Shown: positions 29,518 to 37,982, numbered from the stretch's first letter. The stretch is DNA of 64,000 nt from Novosphingobium decolorationis (GCF_018417475.1 NZ_CP054856.1:1279001-1343000), one strand, 5' to 3'. A program made the numbers and translations. The notes: generated by a model from the letters alone, not told the origin.

Positions 29518-29688
29518 GATGGCCTCCTTTCACACTGTCGGGCCCCACACCGGGAGCCCTCATGTTTAGCGGTGTGACGAGGGAGGAGGCATCTGCGCCT
29601 GCAGGGACCTTCGCCCTCTCCCGCCGGGAATCGCACCGGCAAAAAGCCGGTCCGAAGGGCGCGCCGTTACACCACAACGCACCAAATG
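29518..29688 (-). promoter_or_regulatory. Leader region of the rplK-rplA operon
   Basis: About 170 bp between the nusG terminator and rplK. It contains a perfect 6-bp hairpin ACCGGC-TTTTT-GCCGGT (29635-29651, read on the minus strand) and further GC-rich complementary segments. It is the expected place for the promoter and the L1 autoregulatory site, but I cannot identify the L1 target with certainty. Confidence 0.45.
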
Positions 29689-29712
29689 AAAAGGGGCGCC
29701 GTGCAGCGCCCC
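29689..29712 (-). terminator. Rho-independent terminator of secE-nusG
   Basis: On the minus strand GGGGCGC-tgcacg-GCGCCCC followed by TTTTCATT, 47 bp after the nusG stop. Confidence 0.75.
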
Positions 29713-29758
29713 CTCCCTGCTTTCCCCACCGCGCAGTGCGGCATGGGAAATGCGCAAG

Positions 29759-30295
29759 TTACTTGCTGAGCTCGACGTGCTCGAAGTCGAGTTCGACCGG
29801 CGTCGCGCGGCCAAAGATCGAGACCGAGACCTTGACGCGGCTCTTGTCGAAATCGAGTTCCTCGACGATGCCGTTGAAGCTCGCGAAGGGGCCTTCCAGC
29901 ACCTTGACCGAATCGCCGATCTCGTAATCGACGCTGACCTGCTTGCGCGGCTCGGCAGCGGCGGCTTCGGCCGCGCCGAAGTAGCGCGAGGCCTCGGTTT
30001 CACTGATCGCCTGCGGCTTGCCGTTGACGCCCAGGAAGCCGGACACCTTGGGGGTGTTCTTGACGAGGTGGTAGACATCGTCGTTCAGGCCCAGCTTGGC
30101 GAGCACGTAGCCCGGCATGGTCTTGCGCTCGACCTGGACCTTCTTGCCGCGCTTGACCTCGGTCACCGTCTCGGACGGGACCTGGATGTCCTCGACAAGC
30201 TGCGAGAGGCCCATGCGTTCGGCCTCGGCGATGATGGCTTCCTTCACCTTGTTCTCGAAGCCGGAATAGGCGTGGATGATGTACCAGCGGGCCAT
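29759..30295 (-). CDS. nusG: Transcription termination/antitermination factor NusG
   Basis: 178 aa. The NGN domain begins MARWYIIHAYSGFENKVKE and has the typical segment FPGYV-like MPGYVLAKLGLNDDVYHLVK. After a linker with acidic/alanine residues the KOW domain has GDSVKVLEGPFASFNGIVEE. Binds RNA polymerase and couples it to Rho or ribosomes. The ATG at 30295 matches the family start; the longer frame runs back into secE. Directly follows secE with 34 bp between them. Confidence 0.97.
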   Translation of the reverse strand: MARWYIIHAYSGFENKVKEAIIAEAERMGLSQLVEDIQVPSETVTEVKRGKKVQVERKTMPGYVLAKLGLNDDVYHLVKNTPKVSGFLGVNGKPQAISETEASRYFGAAEAAAAEPRKQVSVDYEIGDSVKVLEGPFASFNGIVEELDFDKSRVKVSVSIFGRATPVELDFEHVELSK

Positions 30296-30329
30296 GATTC
30301 TCTCTTTTGGGTCTACAGGTTCTAAGCGA

Positions 30330-30524
30330 TCACAGGAGCGACAGCAGCGAGCTGACGACCCAGCCGAAAAGCGCGTCCACGCCCAGGAAGAACGTCGCAA
30401 GCAGCACCGTCATGATGCCAACGAAAATCGCGGTCGTCACCGTTTCCTGGCGCGAGGGCCAGTGGATCTTGCGCGTTTCTGCCTGAACCTGGCGCATGAA
30501 TTCGCCGGGATTGATCTTGGCCAT
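30330..30524 (-). CDS. secE: Preprotein translocase subunit SecE
   Basis: 64 aa, the short single-helix SecE form usual in alphaproteobacteria. The amphipathic segment FMRQVQAETRKIHWPSRQET with the conserved WPSR.ET motif is followed by one transmembrane helix. Start at the ATG at 30524 (MAKINPGEF); an upstream in-frame start would add 15 non-conserved residues. Stabilises SecY in the inner membrane. First gene of the secE-nusG transcript. Confidence 0.96.
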   Translation of the reverse strand: MAKINPGEFMRQVQAETRKIHWPSRQETVTTAIFVGIMTVLLATFFLGVDALFGWVVSSLLSLL

Positions 30525-30668
30525 GTCCGTAACGCTCTCGTGTCTCTTGCCTGGTTTGCGCGAACGCAAATGAAGATAGGTTCCGTGTCTTCCGGCTAGG
30601 GCTCATCGCCGTCCCGGCCAAGGCCGGGAGGGGCGGTAAAGGATCCTCATGTCGGAAGAGATGTTGAC

Positions 30669-32240
30669 TTAGCTTCCGTTCGCCGGATTTGCAAGGTCCA
30701 CGGCATCGGGCAGGCGCGCCAGGAACGAATTCTCGGTCTCGTAGACGATATGCGCGCCATCGGGCAGCGCGACGGGCTGCGAATTTCCGATATACCACAG
30801 GTAGTCGGCATGGTTGGCCGGACGGAACTTCCTCAGGTCGATGCGCTGGTAGGACGAATAGAGGATGCGGTGCGAAGGATCGGCGAAGTTGTAGCCCTCC
30901 TCGCGCATGGAGAGCATGTGCACGTCGGGCAGCGCGAAGTTCGAATTCTCCATCGCGCTGCGCCGCACGACGGCATAGCTGCCGAAATGCTCGAAGGGAC
31001 CAAAGAACCACTGGCTGCGCGGGATAGCCACGGCCGTGGCGACCCTGGCCCCCTCGGGCACGTAGTCGAGCGCCTTGATCAGGCTGCGCGCGGTCTGCGC
31101 ATCGCGGTACCAGACCACCGACGTCAGCCCGGTGCGCGCGACGAAGAGCAGCGAGCAGGCCGCCAGGAGCCAGACCGGTGCCTTCGCGCGGAAGTCGACC
31201 GCCATCAGGAGGATCATGAGCGCCGCGGTGCTCAGGCGATAATCGGCATAATCGCCGCCGAAGATCTGGCGCGGCACGGCCATGGTGAGGCCGAACATGA
31301 TAAGCGCCGCCCACCCCAGGCGTCCGTCGATCCGCTTCACCACCAGGGCCGCCAAGGCCACCAGCAGGACCGCGACGAGGGTCGCTATGTCGAAGACATA
31401 ATCGTAGCTGCGCAGCGCCTTGTAGAGGATGCCCCACTTGTATTCGAGCACGCCCCAGCGCCCGTAGGACACCTTGGAGTTGGCCCCCATTCCCGCCAGC
31501 ATCGGCAGGAGCGGAAAGATCAGCGGCCAGGGCGCAAGGAACGGGCGCCAGTCCCGCCAGCTCGCGCGCCGGGTCCATTCGTAGCCGAAGACCATCACGC
31601 CCAGGATCCCCCAGCCCGACACGTGGCTGAGCCAGACCACGAAGCCCAGCGGGATCATCACCACCCGCCGCCAGACCGAGCCTTCCATCTTCACCCAGAG
31701 GGCGAAGGTGAACAGCGCCAGGGCCAACGAAAGCGAATAGTTGAGAAAGCCCATCAGCAGCGAGGGCGACCAGATCGTCACCATGGCCAGGATCGGACCG
31801 ATGCCGACTCGGCGCCGCAGCACCCAGGACACCGCGACAATGCCCAGCCCCGTCAGCGCAGGGATGGCCGCGACAAGGATGCGCCCGGCCAGTTCCACCC
31901 CGAAGAGCGGCGCCAGCGGCACCATCAGCAATTCCACACCCAGGTTGCCGGTCCACTCCCAGTGGAACAGGAAATACCAGGTCAGGAAGGGATTGCCCCC
32001 ATGCTCGAGCATGATCTTGTACCCCGCCAGGTGCGAGGGGTAGTCGGTCATCTGCGGTGCCCAGGCGACGAGAGCGGGCATCGCGGCAAAGAGAGCCAGC
32101 GCGATCCCGATCCAGAAGACGAGGTCATAGCGGGCGCGGGGCGCGCCTTCCTGCACGGATACAGGTGCATCCCCCGCGTCGGACGCGGGCATCACCGGCT
32201 CCGGCTCGGGCGAAACGTCCATCTGCGACTTGTCCGTCAT
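30669..32240 (-). CDS. Multi-spanning membrane protein of unknown function
   Basis: 523 aa. A Pro/Asp/Glu-rich cytoplasmic N-terminus of about 40 residues is followed by roughly ten hydrophobic helices between residues 40 and 400, and a soluble C-terminal part of about 110 residues. The motif MTDYPSHLAGYKIMLEHGG after the first helix is a short acidic loop of the sort found in GT-C membrane glycosyltransferases (a D-x-P-H pattern), and the C-terminal soluble domain also fits. A GT-C-like lipid-linked sugar transferase is a possibility, but I do not recognise a specific family. It sits between tRNA-Trp and secE, genes that are usually adjacent. Confidence 0.75.
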   Translation of the reverse strand: MTDKSQMDVSPEPEPVMPASDAGDAPVSVQEGAPRARYDLVFWIGIALALFAAMPALVAWAPQMTDYPSHLAGYKIMLEHGGNPFLTWYFLFHWEWTGNLGVELLMVPLAPLFGVELAGRILVAAIPALTGLGIVAVSWVLRRRVGIGPILAMVTIWSPSLLMGFLNYSLSLALALFTFALWVKMEGSVWRRVVMIPLGFVVWLSHVSGWGILGVMVFGYEWTRRASWRDWRPFLAPWPLIFPLLPMLAGMGANSKVSYGRWGVLEYKWGILYKALRSYDYVFDIATLVAVLLVALAALVVKRIDGRLGWAALIMFGLTMAVPRQIFGGDYADYRLSTAALMILLMAVDFRAKAPVWLLAACSLLFVARTGLTSVVWYRDAQTARSLIKALDYVPEGARVATAVAIPRSQWFFGPFEHFGSYAVVRRSAMENSNFALPDVHMLSMREEGYNFADPSHRILYSSYQRIDLRKFRPANHADYLWYIGNSQPVALPDGAHIVYETENSFLARLPDAVDLANPANGS

Positions 32241-32413
32241 ATGCGAATGCTGGCCTCACTCCACGCTGCGTTGGCAGGACACTGCCCCACCCTCGCCCCG
32301 AATTTTGCGGTCGGGTTCCCATAATTCAGCGCGCGCGATTGGCAAGGGCGCGCACGCGGCGCAGCCCCGTACTGCCCCCGGGCGGGGTGACGTTTTCGAC
32401 GATGTGAGGAAAA

Positions 32414-32489
32414 TGGCAGGAGTGGCAGGATTCGAACCCGCGGCCCTCGGTTTTGGAGACCGATGCTCTACCAACTGAGCTACACTCCT
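32414..32489 (-). tRNA. tRNA-Trp (anticodon CCA)
   Basis: Minus-strand cloverleaf. Acceptor AGGAGTG pairs with CACTCCT, then discriminator G and encoded CCA. D arm AGCTCAGTTGGTAGAGC; anticodon stem TCGGT/ACCGA around the loop CTCCAAA, giving anticodon CCA; T arm GCGGG-TTCGAAT-CCTGC. It reads in the direction of secE-nusG. Confidence 0.97.
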
Positions 32490-32630
32490 GCGGGTGACGG
32501 GCCCTCTAGAGCGTGCAGAGACAGATGACAAGGACCTAATTGGCCTTGCCGCAAATTCTTCCTCCGAAAGTACCCGTAGAGGGCTGAAAAAGGTATTTGC
32601 CCCCAGCGCCGATTTGCTAGTCTGGGCGGC

Positions 32631-33410
32631 GTGCACGCACCCAAGTCAGATGACATCATCGAGCCCGAGATCCTGATGCTGGCCTATCGCAGCGGGATCT
32701 TTCCGATGGCCGACAGCCGCGAGGACCCCGAGGTCTTCTGGATCGAGCCTCGCATGCGCGCGATCCTGCCGCTCGAAGGCCTCCACGTCTCGCACTCGCT
32801 CGCCCGCACGTTGAAGCGGGGCCGCTTCGAAGTCACCTGCAATGCCGCCTTCTCGCAGGTCATGGACGCCTGCGCCGCGCCGCGTGCCGTACGCCCGTCC
32901 GAGCTTGAGGAGGATGGCGACGAGACCGGCGAAAGCTGGATCAGCCACCGCATCCAGCGCAGTTACGAGATGCTGCATACTCTGGGCCTCGCCCATTCGG
33001 TCGAGTGCTGGCAGCGCGACGCACAAACAGGCGAGCGCGTCTTGGTCGGCGGGCTCTACGGGGTCGGCTTCGATCGGGTCTTCTGCGGGGAGAGCATGTT
33101 CTCGCGCACGCGCGATTCGTCCAAAGTCGCCCTGTGCTGGCTCGTCGCGGCGCTGCGCCGGGGCGGAGCACAGTTGCTCGACTGCCAGTTCATCACCTCG
33201 CACCTCGCCTCGCTCGGCGCGGTGGAGATTCCGCAAGCGCGGTACCTGACCTTGTTGAATGACGCTCAGGACGAGCCGGAAACGCCGGATCAGTCCGCGG
33301 CGTTATCACTTCCGGATGCGTTTGCTGCGCTGCTGGACGATGCAGGCGAAGCGGAACCGTCCTCTTCACCCAGGAAATTCATCGCGCAGTTCTTGACCCA
33401 GACGTCATAG
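32631..33410 (+). CDS. aat: Leucyl/phenylalanyl-tRNA-protein transferase
   Basis: 259 aa N-end-rule enzyme that adds Leu or Phe to proteins with N-terminal Lys or Arg, marking them for ClpAP. Family motifs are AYRSGIFPMA, the WIEPRMRAILP segment, YEMLHTLGLAHSVECW, and GGLYGVGFDRVFCGESMFSR. The last about 45 residues, after ARYLTLL, are a low-complexity extension not needed by the family. GTG start; no in-frame ATG is close. Its 3' end overlaps the convergent DUF2155 gene by 121 bp. Confidence 0.94.
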   Translation: MHAPKSDDIIEPEILMLAYRSGIFPMADSREDPEVFWIEPRMRAILPLEGLHVSHSLARTLKRGRFEVTCNAAFSQVMDACAAPRAVRPSELEEDGDETGESWISHRIQRSYEMLHTLGLAHSVECWQRDAQTGERVLVGGLYGVGFDRVFCGESMFSRTRDSSKVALCWLVAALRRGGAQLLDCQFITSHLASLGAVEIPQARYLTLLNDAQDEPETPDQSAALSLPDAFAALLDDAGEAEPSSSPRKFIAQFLTQTS

Positions 33411-33874
33411 ACCGGGTGCTCGACAACGTTGAGCGCCGGCGAGTTCTTGAAGAGCCATCCAGAGAAGACCTTGTGCCAGGCCGGCTTTTCCTCGACGCTG
33501 GCCCGCTCTTCGACGAAAACCTGGACGAAGGCGCCCTCTTCCTGCGGTCGCTCCCAGGGGAGCGACTTCTCACAGGTCGACAGCTTCACCACGAGATTGC
33601 CCAGGCGCTTGGATTCGCCCGGCTTCATCGTGATGTCCTGGGTAAGGTTGTTACGCTTGTTGAGGATGCCGAGCGTGGCCACCCGGTCCTTGTTGGGCGT
33701 GCCCAGTTCCTGCCCTTGCGCGGCCTGCGCAGGGCCGGCCTGCATGCCCGCGATAGCCTCGGGCACTTCGGTTTCGGCGGGCGCCGGTTCGGGCGCACCG
33801 CCGCAGGCGGCCAGTGCGCCGCTCAGCAATACCAGGGGCAGGAAGCCGCAGACGCGGCGATAGAGCGAAACCAT
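33290..33874 (-). CDS. DUF2155-family lipoprotein
   Basis: 194 aa. The N-terminus is a signal peptide with lipobox GALAACG, followed by a Pro/Glu/Ala linker. The DUF2155 domain spans about residues 65-165: ATLGILNKRNNLTQDITMKP, CEKSLPWERPQEEGAFVQVF and FSGWLFKNSPALNVVEHPVY, ending in VWVKNC. The final 30 residues are a Ser/Ala tail, encoded opposite the end of aat. DUF2155 genes commonly sit beside the NDUFA12-like gene and aat in alphaproteobacteria, as here; the function is not known. Start at the ATG at 33874, 15 nt after the NDUFA12-like stop. Confidence 0.9.
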   Translation of the reverse strand: MVSLYRRVCGFLPLVLLSGALAACGGAPEPAPAETEVPEAIAGMQAGPAQAAQGQELGTPNKDRVATLGILNKRNNLTQDITMKPGESKRLGNLVVKLSTCEKSLPWERPQEEGAFVQVFVEERASVEEKPAWHKVFSGWLFKNSPALNVVEHPVYDVWVKNCAMNFLGEEDGSASPASSSSAANASGSDNAAD

Positions 33875-33888
33875 AAGGCCTGAAACGC

Positions 33889-34290
33889 TCAGGCGTCCGG
33901 GGACCATGCCTCGTAGTCGCCGGTCGCAGCGGCGCGGCGGCCACCACGCTCAAGCGCGCCCTGCGGACGGTAGGCGGCCACGGTGCCGGTTGCGTTGGGG
34001 GTGTAGTCCGCTTCCCAGATGCGCGCGGGCGGCAGGTGGCTTTCCGGCACGTCGTCGTAGGAGTGGTGCAGCCAGCCATGCCATTCCGAGGGCACGCGGC
34101 TTGCGTCGTTCGCACCGGCGTAGATCACCCAGCGCCGCTCGTATCCCTCGGTGGTCTTGGCCTTCTTCGCACGGTAATACTTGTTACCTTGCGCGTCAGT
34201 GCCCACGTGCTCGCCATTACGCGAGGACCAGAGCGAGGTGCCGATGGTGGCGCCGTCCCACCAGGTGAAGATCTTGGACAGGATTCCCAT
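33889..34290 (-). CDS. NADH:ubiquinone oxidoreductase accessory subunit, NDUFA12 type
   Basis: 133 aa homologue of the 17.2-kDa (NDUFA12/B17.2) accessory subunit of complex I, found in alphaproteobacteria and mitochondria. Diagnostic stretches are ERRWVIYAGANDASRVPSEW and WLHHSYDDVP. It is encoded apart from the nuo operon, next to DUF2155 and aat, as is usual in this class. The ATG at 34290 gives the conserved N-terminus MGILSKIFTWWDGATIGT; the longer frame with several cysteines upstream is not conserved-looking. Confidence 0.93.
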   Translation of the reverse strand: MGILSKIFTWWDGATIGTSLWSSRNGEHVGTDAQGNKYYRAKKAKTTEGYERRWVIYAGANDASRVPSEWHGWLHHSYDDVPESHLPPARIWEADYTPNATGTVAAYRPQGALERGGRRAAATGDYEAWSPDA

Positions 34291-34537
34291 GAGCCGCGCG
34301 TTAGACCTCTTTTGCGCGGATGCCAAGCGCCTAGCGTGCATTTGCCCCGGCTTTGACGCCCCCAATCGCGAAAGTGCCCGTGCACAAAGCGCACATATGC
34401 ACACTTCACCGCATGACGGGCACATCCCGGCGCGCCTTCGCGGGCGCGGCGTTTCGTTCATCTGAGGTTGGGGATCACTTGGCTTATCAGCGAGTTCCTT
34501 TCCCGAACGGATCGCAAATTTTCACAGGAGAACGCTG

Positions 34538-34870
34538 ATGCGTAACCTCATTCTCGCCGCCGCCATGACGGCTGTCGCCGCCCCCGCAACGCTCGTCGCC
34601 ACCACGACCGAAGTGGCCGCGCGCGACCACCACCGCTACCACCGCACCGACAATGGCATCCGCTACTGGAAGGATGACCGCGGCCGCTACCGCTGCAAGA
34701 AGTCCAACGGCACGACCGGCCTGCTGATCGGTGGCGTCGCAGGTGCCCTTGCAGGCCGCGCCGTTGATACAAGGGGCGACCGCACCATGGGCACCGTGGT
34801 CGGCGCGGCCGCGGGCGCACTGCTTGGCCGCGAAGTCGACCGCAGCACCAGCAAGCCCAAGTGCCGCTGA
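34538..34870 (+). CDS. Glycine-zipper 2TM-domain envelope protein
   Basis: 110 aa. A signal peptide of about 29 residues ends near VAARD. A His/Tyr/Arg-rich mature N-terminus with two cysteines follows, then a glycine-zipper hairpin (LLIGGVAGALAGRAVD and TVVGAAAGALLGREVD). Such small proteins of the 17-kDa-antigen type sit in the outer membrane or periplasm and are often stress-related. CAGGAGAA precedes the ATG at good distance. A terminator follows closely, so it is monocistronic. Confidence 0.88.
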   Translation: MRNLILAAAMTAVAAPATLVATTTEVAARDHHRYHRTDNGIRYWKDDRGRYRCKKSNGTTGLLIGGVAGALAGRAVDTRGDRTMGTVVGAAAGALLGREVDRSTSKPKCR

Positions 34871-34913
34871 CCCTTTACGATGAGATAATCGGCAAGCCCG
34901 CAAGGGCCTGAAG

Positions 34914-34955
34914 AAGCCGGCGCCGTGTTGTCCCTTGCACGCGCCGGCTTTTCTT
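34914..34955 (+). terminator. Terminator of the glycine-zipper gene
   Basis: AAGCCGGCGC and GCGCCGGCTT, ten perfect pairs, then TTCTT, 44 bp after the stop. The loop is 17 nt. Confidence 0.8.
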
Positions 34956-34985
34956 ATGCTCGGCGCGGAAGGCGACGAGCTCTCT

Positions 34986-35531
34986 TCACTCGTCGAACGC
35001 TTCGGCGACCCATTCCTCTGCCGCGCGCTCATCGCGTGCCTCGATGATGCGGCGCGCCACCTCCAGCCCGTGCCCGGCCCGCAGCAGCGCGGCAATGTGC
35101 TTTTCGCGCGTGGGGCGGTCGATTTCGTCCTGACGCGAGAACGGCCCTAGGCGGCGCCTTCGCGCAAGAGCCAGCGCCGCCTCGCGCTGCTGCGCCTCGC
35201 CCGGCGCCATATCCTCGCGCACATCCTCGTCCACACCGGCCTGGTTGAGCGCTTCGCGCACCCGGCGTGCCCCGTAACCGCGCCGCAGCAGACTGCCCGC
35301 CTTCATGCGGGCCCAGGTCTCGTCATCGACGTAACCCGCTTGCGCATACCGCTCCACGAGCGCGTCCAGCGGCGGCGCGTCCTCACCTTCCCAGCCGCGT
35401 TCACGCACCTTGCGCACCAGATAGGCACGCAGTTTGGCTTGCGTTGTGGCGAATCGCGCGACATAGGCGAGCGCCATTTCCTCGAGTCGAGGCAGGTCGA
35501 GCGGACGGGGATTGCGACGCTTGGCAGACAT
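34986..35531 (-). CDS. recX: RecA regulatory protein RecX
   Basis: 181 aa. Three-helix repeats typical of RecX: the first contains YVARFATTQAKLRAYLVRKV, the second DDETWARMKAGSLLRRGYGA with the family's W/Y-x-R pattern, and the third KHIAALLRAGHGLEVARRII. RecX limits RecA filament growth and recombinase activity. recA is not adjacent. Transcribed alone; the next gene on its 5' side (fatty acyl-AMP ligase) is divergent with a 153-bp gap. Confidence 0.9.
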   Translation of the reverse strand: MSAKRRNPRPLDLPRLEEMALAYVARFATTQAKLRAYLVRKVRERGWEGEDAPPLDALVERYAQAGYVDDETWARMKAGSLLRRGYGARRVREALNQAGVDEDVREDMAPGEAQQREAALALARRRRLGPFSRQDEIDRPTREKHIAALLRAGHGLEVARRIIEARDERAAEEWVAEAFDE

Positions 35532-35684
35532 CTTGCCCTATTCGTGCCACACTCGGCGCAGAATGGGGAGTGCTTATGGACCCCTGCAAGGAGAAAACCT
35601 TGGCAATATCCGGTTCACGAACGAACCACTAAGCCGGGACGGACTGCTTCAGGATAGTTAGAACAGACAACGGGTTACGATATA

Positions 35685-37445
35685 ATGAGCGACACCATCA
35701 GCATGGTGACGAAGACCGATCCGGCGCTGGTCGCCACCCCGAACGAGGACGCGCTTGCGCGCCGGTTCGCGGACTTCGACACCTTCTGCGACGCCCTTGA
35801 TTATGCGGCCCAGGGCCAGCGCGGCTTCAATTTCCACGATCCACGTGGAAAACTCAAACAGGTCTATCCCTTCCGCGAACTGCGCGCCGACGCGCACAAG
35901 GTCGCCTACGCGCTGATCGCACGCGGCGTGAAGCCGGGTGACCGTATCGCGCTGATCGCCGAGACCGGTGCGGACTTCGCGGCGCTGTTCTGCGCGACCG
36001 TCTACGCGGGCGCCTGGCCGGTGCCGCTGCCGCTGCCCACCAGCTTTGGCGGCAAGGACAACTACATCGAGCAGCTTTCGGTCCAGCTTTCGAGCGCGGA
36101 CCCGCTGCTGCTCATTGGCCCGGACGAGATCGCCCACCTCACCTCGGCCGCGGCTGAGCGCCAGGGCTGTGGTCACGCGACCTGGGCCGATTTCGCCGCC
36201 AAGGACGCGCCGGCGACCGAACTGCCCAAGGCCAGCCCCGACGACATCTGCTACCTGCAGTACTCGAGCGGCTCGACCCGCTTCCCGCATGGCGTGGCGG
36301 TCACCCACCGCTCGCTCATGTCGAACCTGGCCGCGCACAGCCACGGCATGCAGCTGATCGAGAGCGACCGCTGCATCTCCTGGCTGCCCTGGTACCACGA
36401 CATGGGCCTTGTCGGCTGCTTCCTCTCGCTGATCGCGAACCAGGTCTCGGGCGACTACCTCAAGACCGAGGACTTCGCGCGCCGTCCGCTCGCCTGGCTC
36501 GACATGATCACGCGCAACGAGGGCACCTCGATCTCGTACTCGCCGACCTTCGGCTACGATATCTGCGCACGCCGCATTTCCAGCCAGACCAGCGTGGATG
36601 AGCGCTTCGACCTCGCGCGCTGGCGCCTTGCCGGCAACGGCGCGGACATGATCCGCCCCGATGTCATGCAGAGCTTCGTCAACGCCTTTGCCCCGGCCGG
36701 CTTCAAGGCCAGCGCGTTCCTGCCCAGCTACGGCCTTGCCGAGGCGACCCTGGCGGTCACGATCATGCCGCCGGGCGAAGGCATCCGCGTCGAACTGGTC
36801 GAGGAAGAGCGCCTCTCGGGCACGCCCCGCGACCTCAGCCGTCCGGCCCGCTACCGCGCCATCGTCAACTGTGGCAAGCCCGTGCGCGACATGGAAGTGG
36901 TGATCCGCGGCGAGAACGGCCAGGAACTCGCCGACCACCAGATCGGCAAGGTCTGGTGCCGCGGTGACAGCGTCATGCATTCGTACTTCCGCGACCCCGA
37001 ATCGACGGCGGAATGCCTCGTCGATGGCTGGCTCGATACCGGCGACATGGGCTACATGGCGCAGGGGTACCTGTTCATCGTCGGCCGCGCGAAGGACATG
37101 ATCATCATCAACGGCAAGAACCACTGGCCTCAGGACATCGAGTGGGCCGTGGAGCAGCTGCCCGGCTTCAACCACGGTGACATCGCGGCCTTCTCGGTCG
37201 AGACCGACGCCGGTGAAGAAGCCCCTGCCGTGCTCGTCCATTGCCGCGTCTCGGACCCGGACAAGCGCCTCGAACTGCGCGAACTGATTCGCGACAAGGT
37301 CCGTTCGATCACCGGCATGAACTGCGTGGTCGAACTGGTTCCGCCCAAGAGCCTGCCGCGCACCAGTTCGGGCAAGCTCAGCCGCGCCAAGGCCAAGAAG
37401 CTTTACCTTTCGGGCGAGATCGCCCCCTTCCAGCTGGCCGCCTGA
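35685..37445 (+). CDS. Fatty acyl-AMP ligase (FAAL type)
   Basis: 586 aa member of the ANL adenylating superfamily, FAAL branch. FAAL-like features are LQVYPFRELRADAHKVAYAL, SWLPWYHDMGLVGCF, ASAFLPSYGLAEATLAVT and SYFRDPESTAECLVDGWLDT-type loops. The catalytic A10 Lys is present in PRTSSGKLSRAK. The P-loop-like A3 motif reads SSGSTRFPHG rather than the more common SGST-x-x-PKG, so a Lys is replaced by His. FAALs activate fatty acids for transfer to acyl-carrier proteins. No ACP, PKS or sphingolipid gene is adjacent, so the pathway cannot be named. Confidence 0.9.
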   Translation: MSDTISMVTKTDPALVATPNEDALARRFADFDTFCDALDYAAQGQRGFNFHDPRGKLKQVYPFRELRADAHKVAYALIARGVKPGDRIALIAETGADFAALFCATVYAGAWPVPLPLPTSFGGKDNYIEQLSVQLSSADPLLLIGPDEIAHLTSAAAERQGCGHATWADFAAKDAPATELPKASPDDICYLQYSSGSTRFPHGVAVTHRSLMSNLAAHSHGMQLIESDRCISWLPWYHDMGLVGCFLSLIANQVSGDYLKTEDFARRPLAWLDMITRNEGTSISYSPTFGYDICARRISSQTSVDERFDLARWRLAGNGADMIRPDVMQSFVNAFAPAGFKASAFLPSYGLAEATLAVTIMPPGEGIRVELVEEERLSGTPRDLSRPARYRAIVNCGKPVRDMEVVIRGENGQELADHQIGKVWCRGDSVMHSYFRDPESTAECLVDGWLDTGDMGYMAQGYLFIVGRAKDMIIINGKNHWPQDIEWAVEQLPGFNHGDIAAFSVETDAGEEAPAVLVHCRVSDPDKRLELRELIRDKVRSITGMNCVVELVPPKSLPRTSSGKLSRAKAKKLYLSGEIAPFQLAA

Positions 37446-37473
37446 TCGCAGCCTGACGGATAGCCAACACGAG

Positions 37474-37503
37474 AAAGGCCGGTACTCGCGACCGGCCTTT
37501 TTT
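37474..37503 (+). terminator. Rho-independent terminator of the acyl-AMP ligase gene
   Basis: AAAGGCCGGT-actcgcg-ACCGGCCTTT with additional T residues, 28 bp after the stop. The A-run on the other side may also serve the convergent DUF2721 gene. Confidence 0.9.
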
Positions 37504-37541
37504 GTTGCCCGGGCAAGCCCCGTCCCATCCGGACGAGTCCG

Positions 37542-37982
37542 TCAGATATTGCGATGCAGCTCGAGGAGATCGGCCGGAACCTGCAGGGCGTCTGCCGCCA
37601 CCTGGGTTTCCTGAAGGAACAGGACGAGCGCAATCAGCAGCAGGACGATGGAAACAAGGAAGATCCCGGCGGCCAGGACATGCAGGTCAAGCCCGGCCAG
37701 CCCTTGCAGGAAAAGCACCGCGACCGTCGAACCGATCGCGAGCGCCGAAAGCACCATCAGGCGAATCGCGCGCGTGATGATCTTGATGCGGCGGTCGACC
37801 AGACGAATTTCGCGCACGATGCCATCATGTTCTCCGCCCTCGGTCTCGGCATAGAGCTTCTGCAGCAGCCGCGCCCGGTCGACGACCCGTCCCAGCCGGG
37901 TGGACAGGATGTTGAGAATGTTGCCGATAGCCACCAGCACGAACACAGGGGTCAGGGCGAGTTGGATGGTTTGCGTGATCAT
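37542..37982 (-). CDS. DUF2721-family membrane protein
   Basis: 146 aa with a transmembrane helix at the N-terminus (about residues 5-28) and two more in the C-terminal half (about residues 75-95 and 100-125). The cytoplasmic segment between, with LSTRLGRVVDRARLL and the IVREIRLVDRRIKIITRAI stretch, matches the DUF2721 family. No function is known. Transcribed convergently with the acyl-AMP ligase and ahead of the TonB-like gene, which is on the same strand 69 bp upstream. Confidence 0.85.
   Translation of the reverse strand: MITQTIQLALTPVFVLVAIGNILNILSTRLGRVVDRARLLQKLYAETEGGEHDGIVREIRLVDRRIKIITRAIRLMVLSALAIGSTVAVLFLQGLAGLDLHVLAAGIFLVSIVLLLIALVLFLQETQVAADALQVPADLLELHRNI

Noticed and set aside
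29588..29680. Possible tRNA on the minus strand before rplK
   Set aside because: A T-arm-like GCGATTCCC and a D-loop-like TGGTGTAACGG exist, but no acceptor or anticodon stem can be formed; the core is better explained by a simple hairpin.
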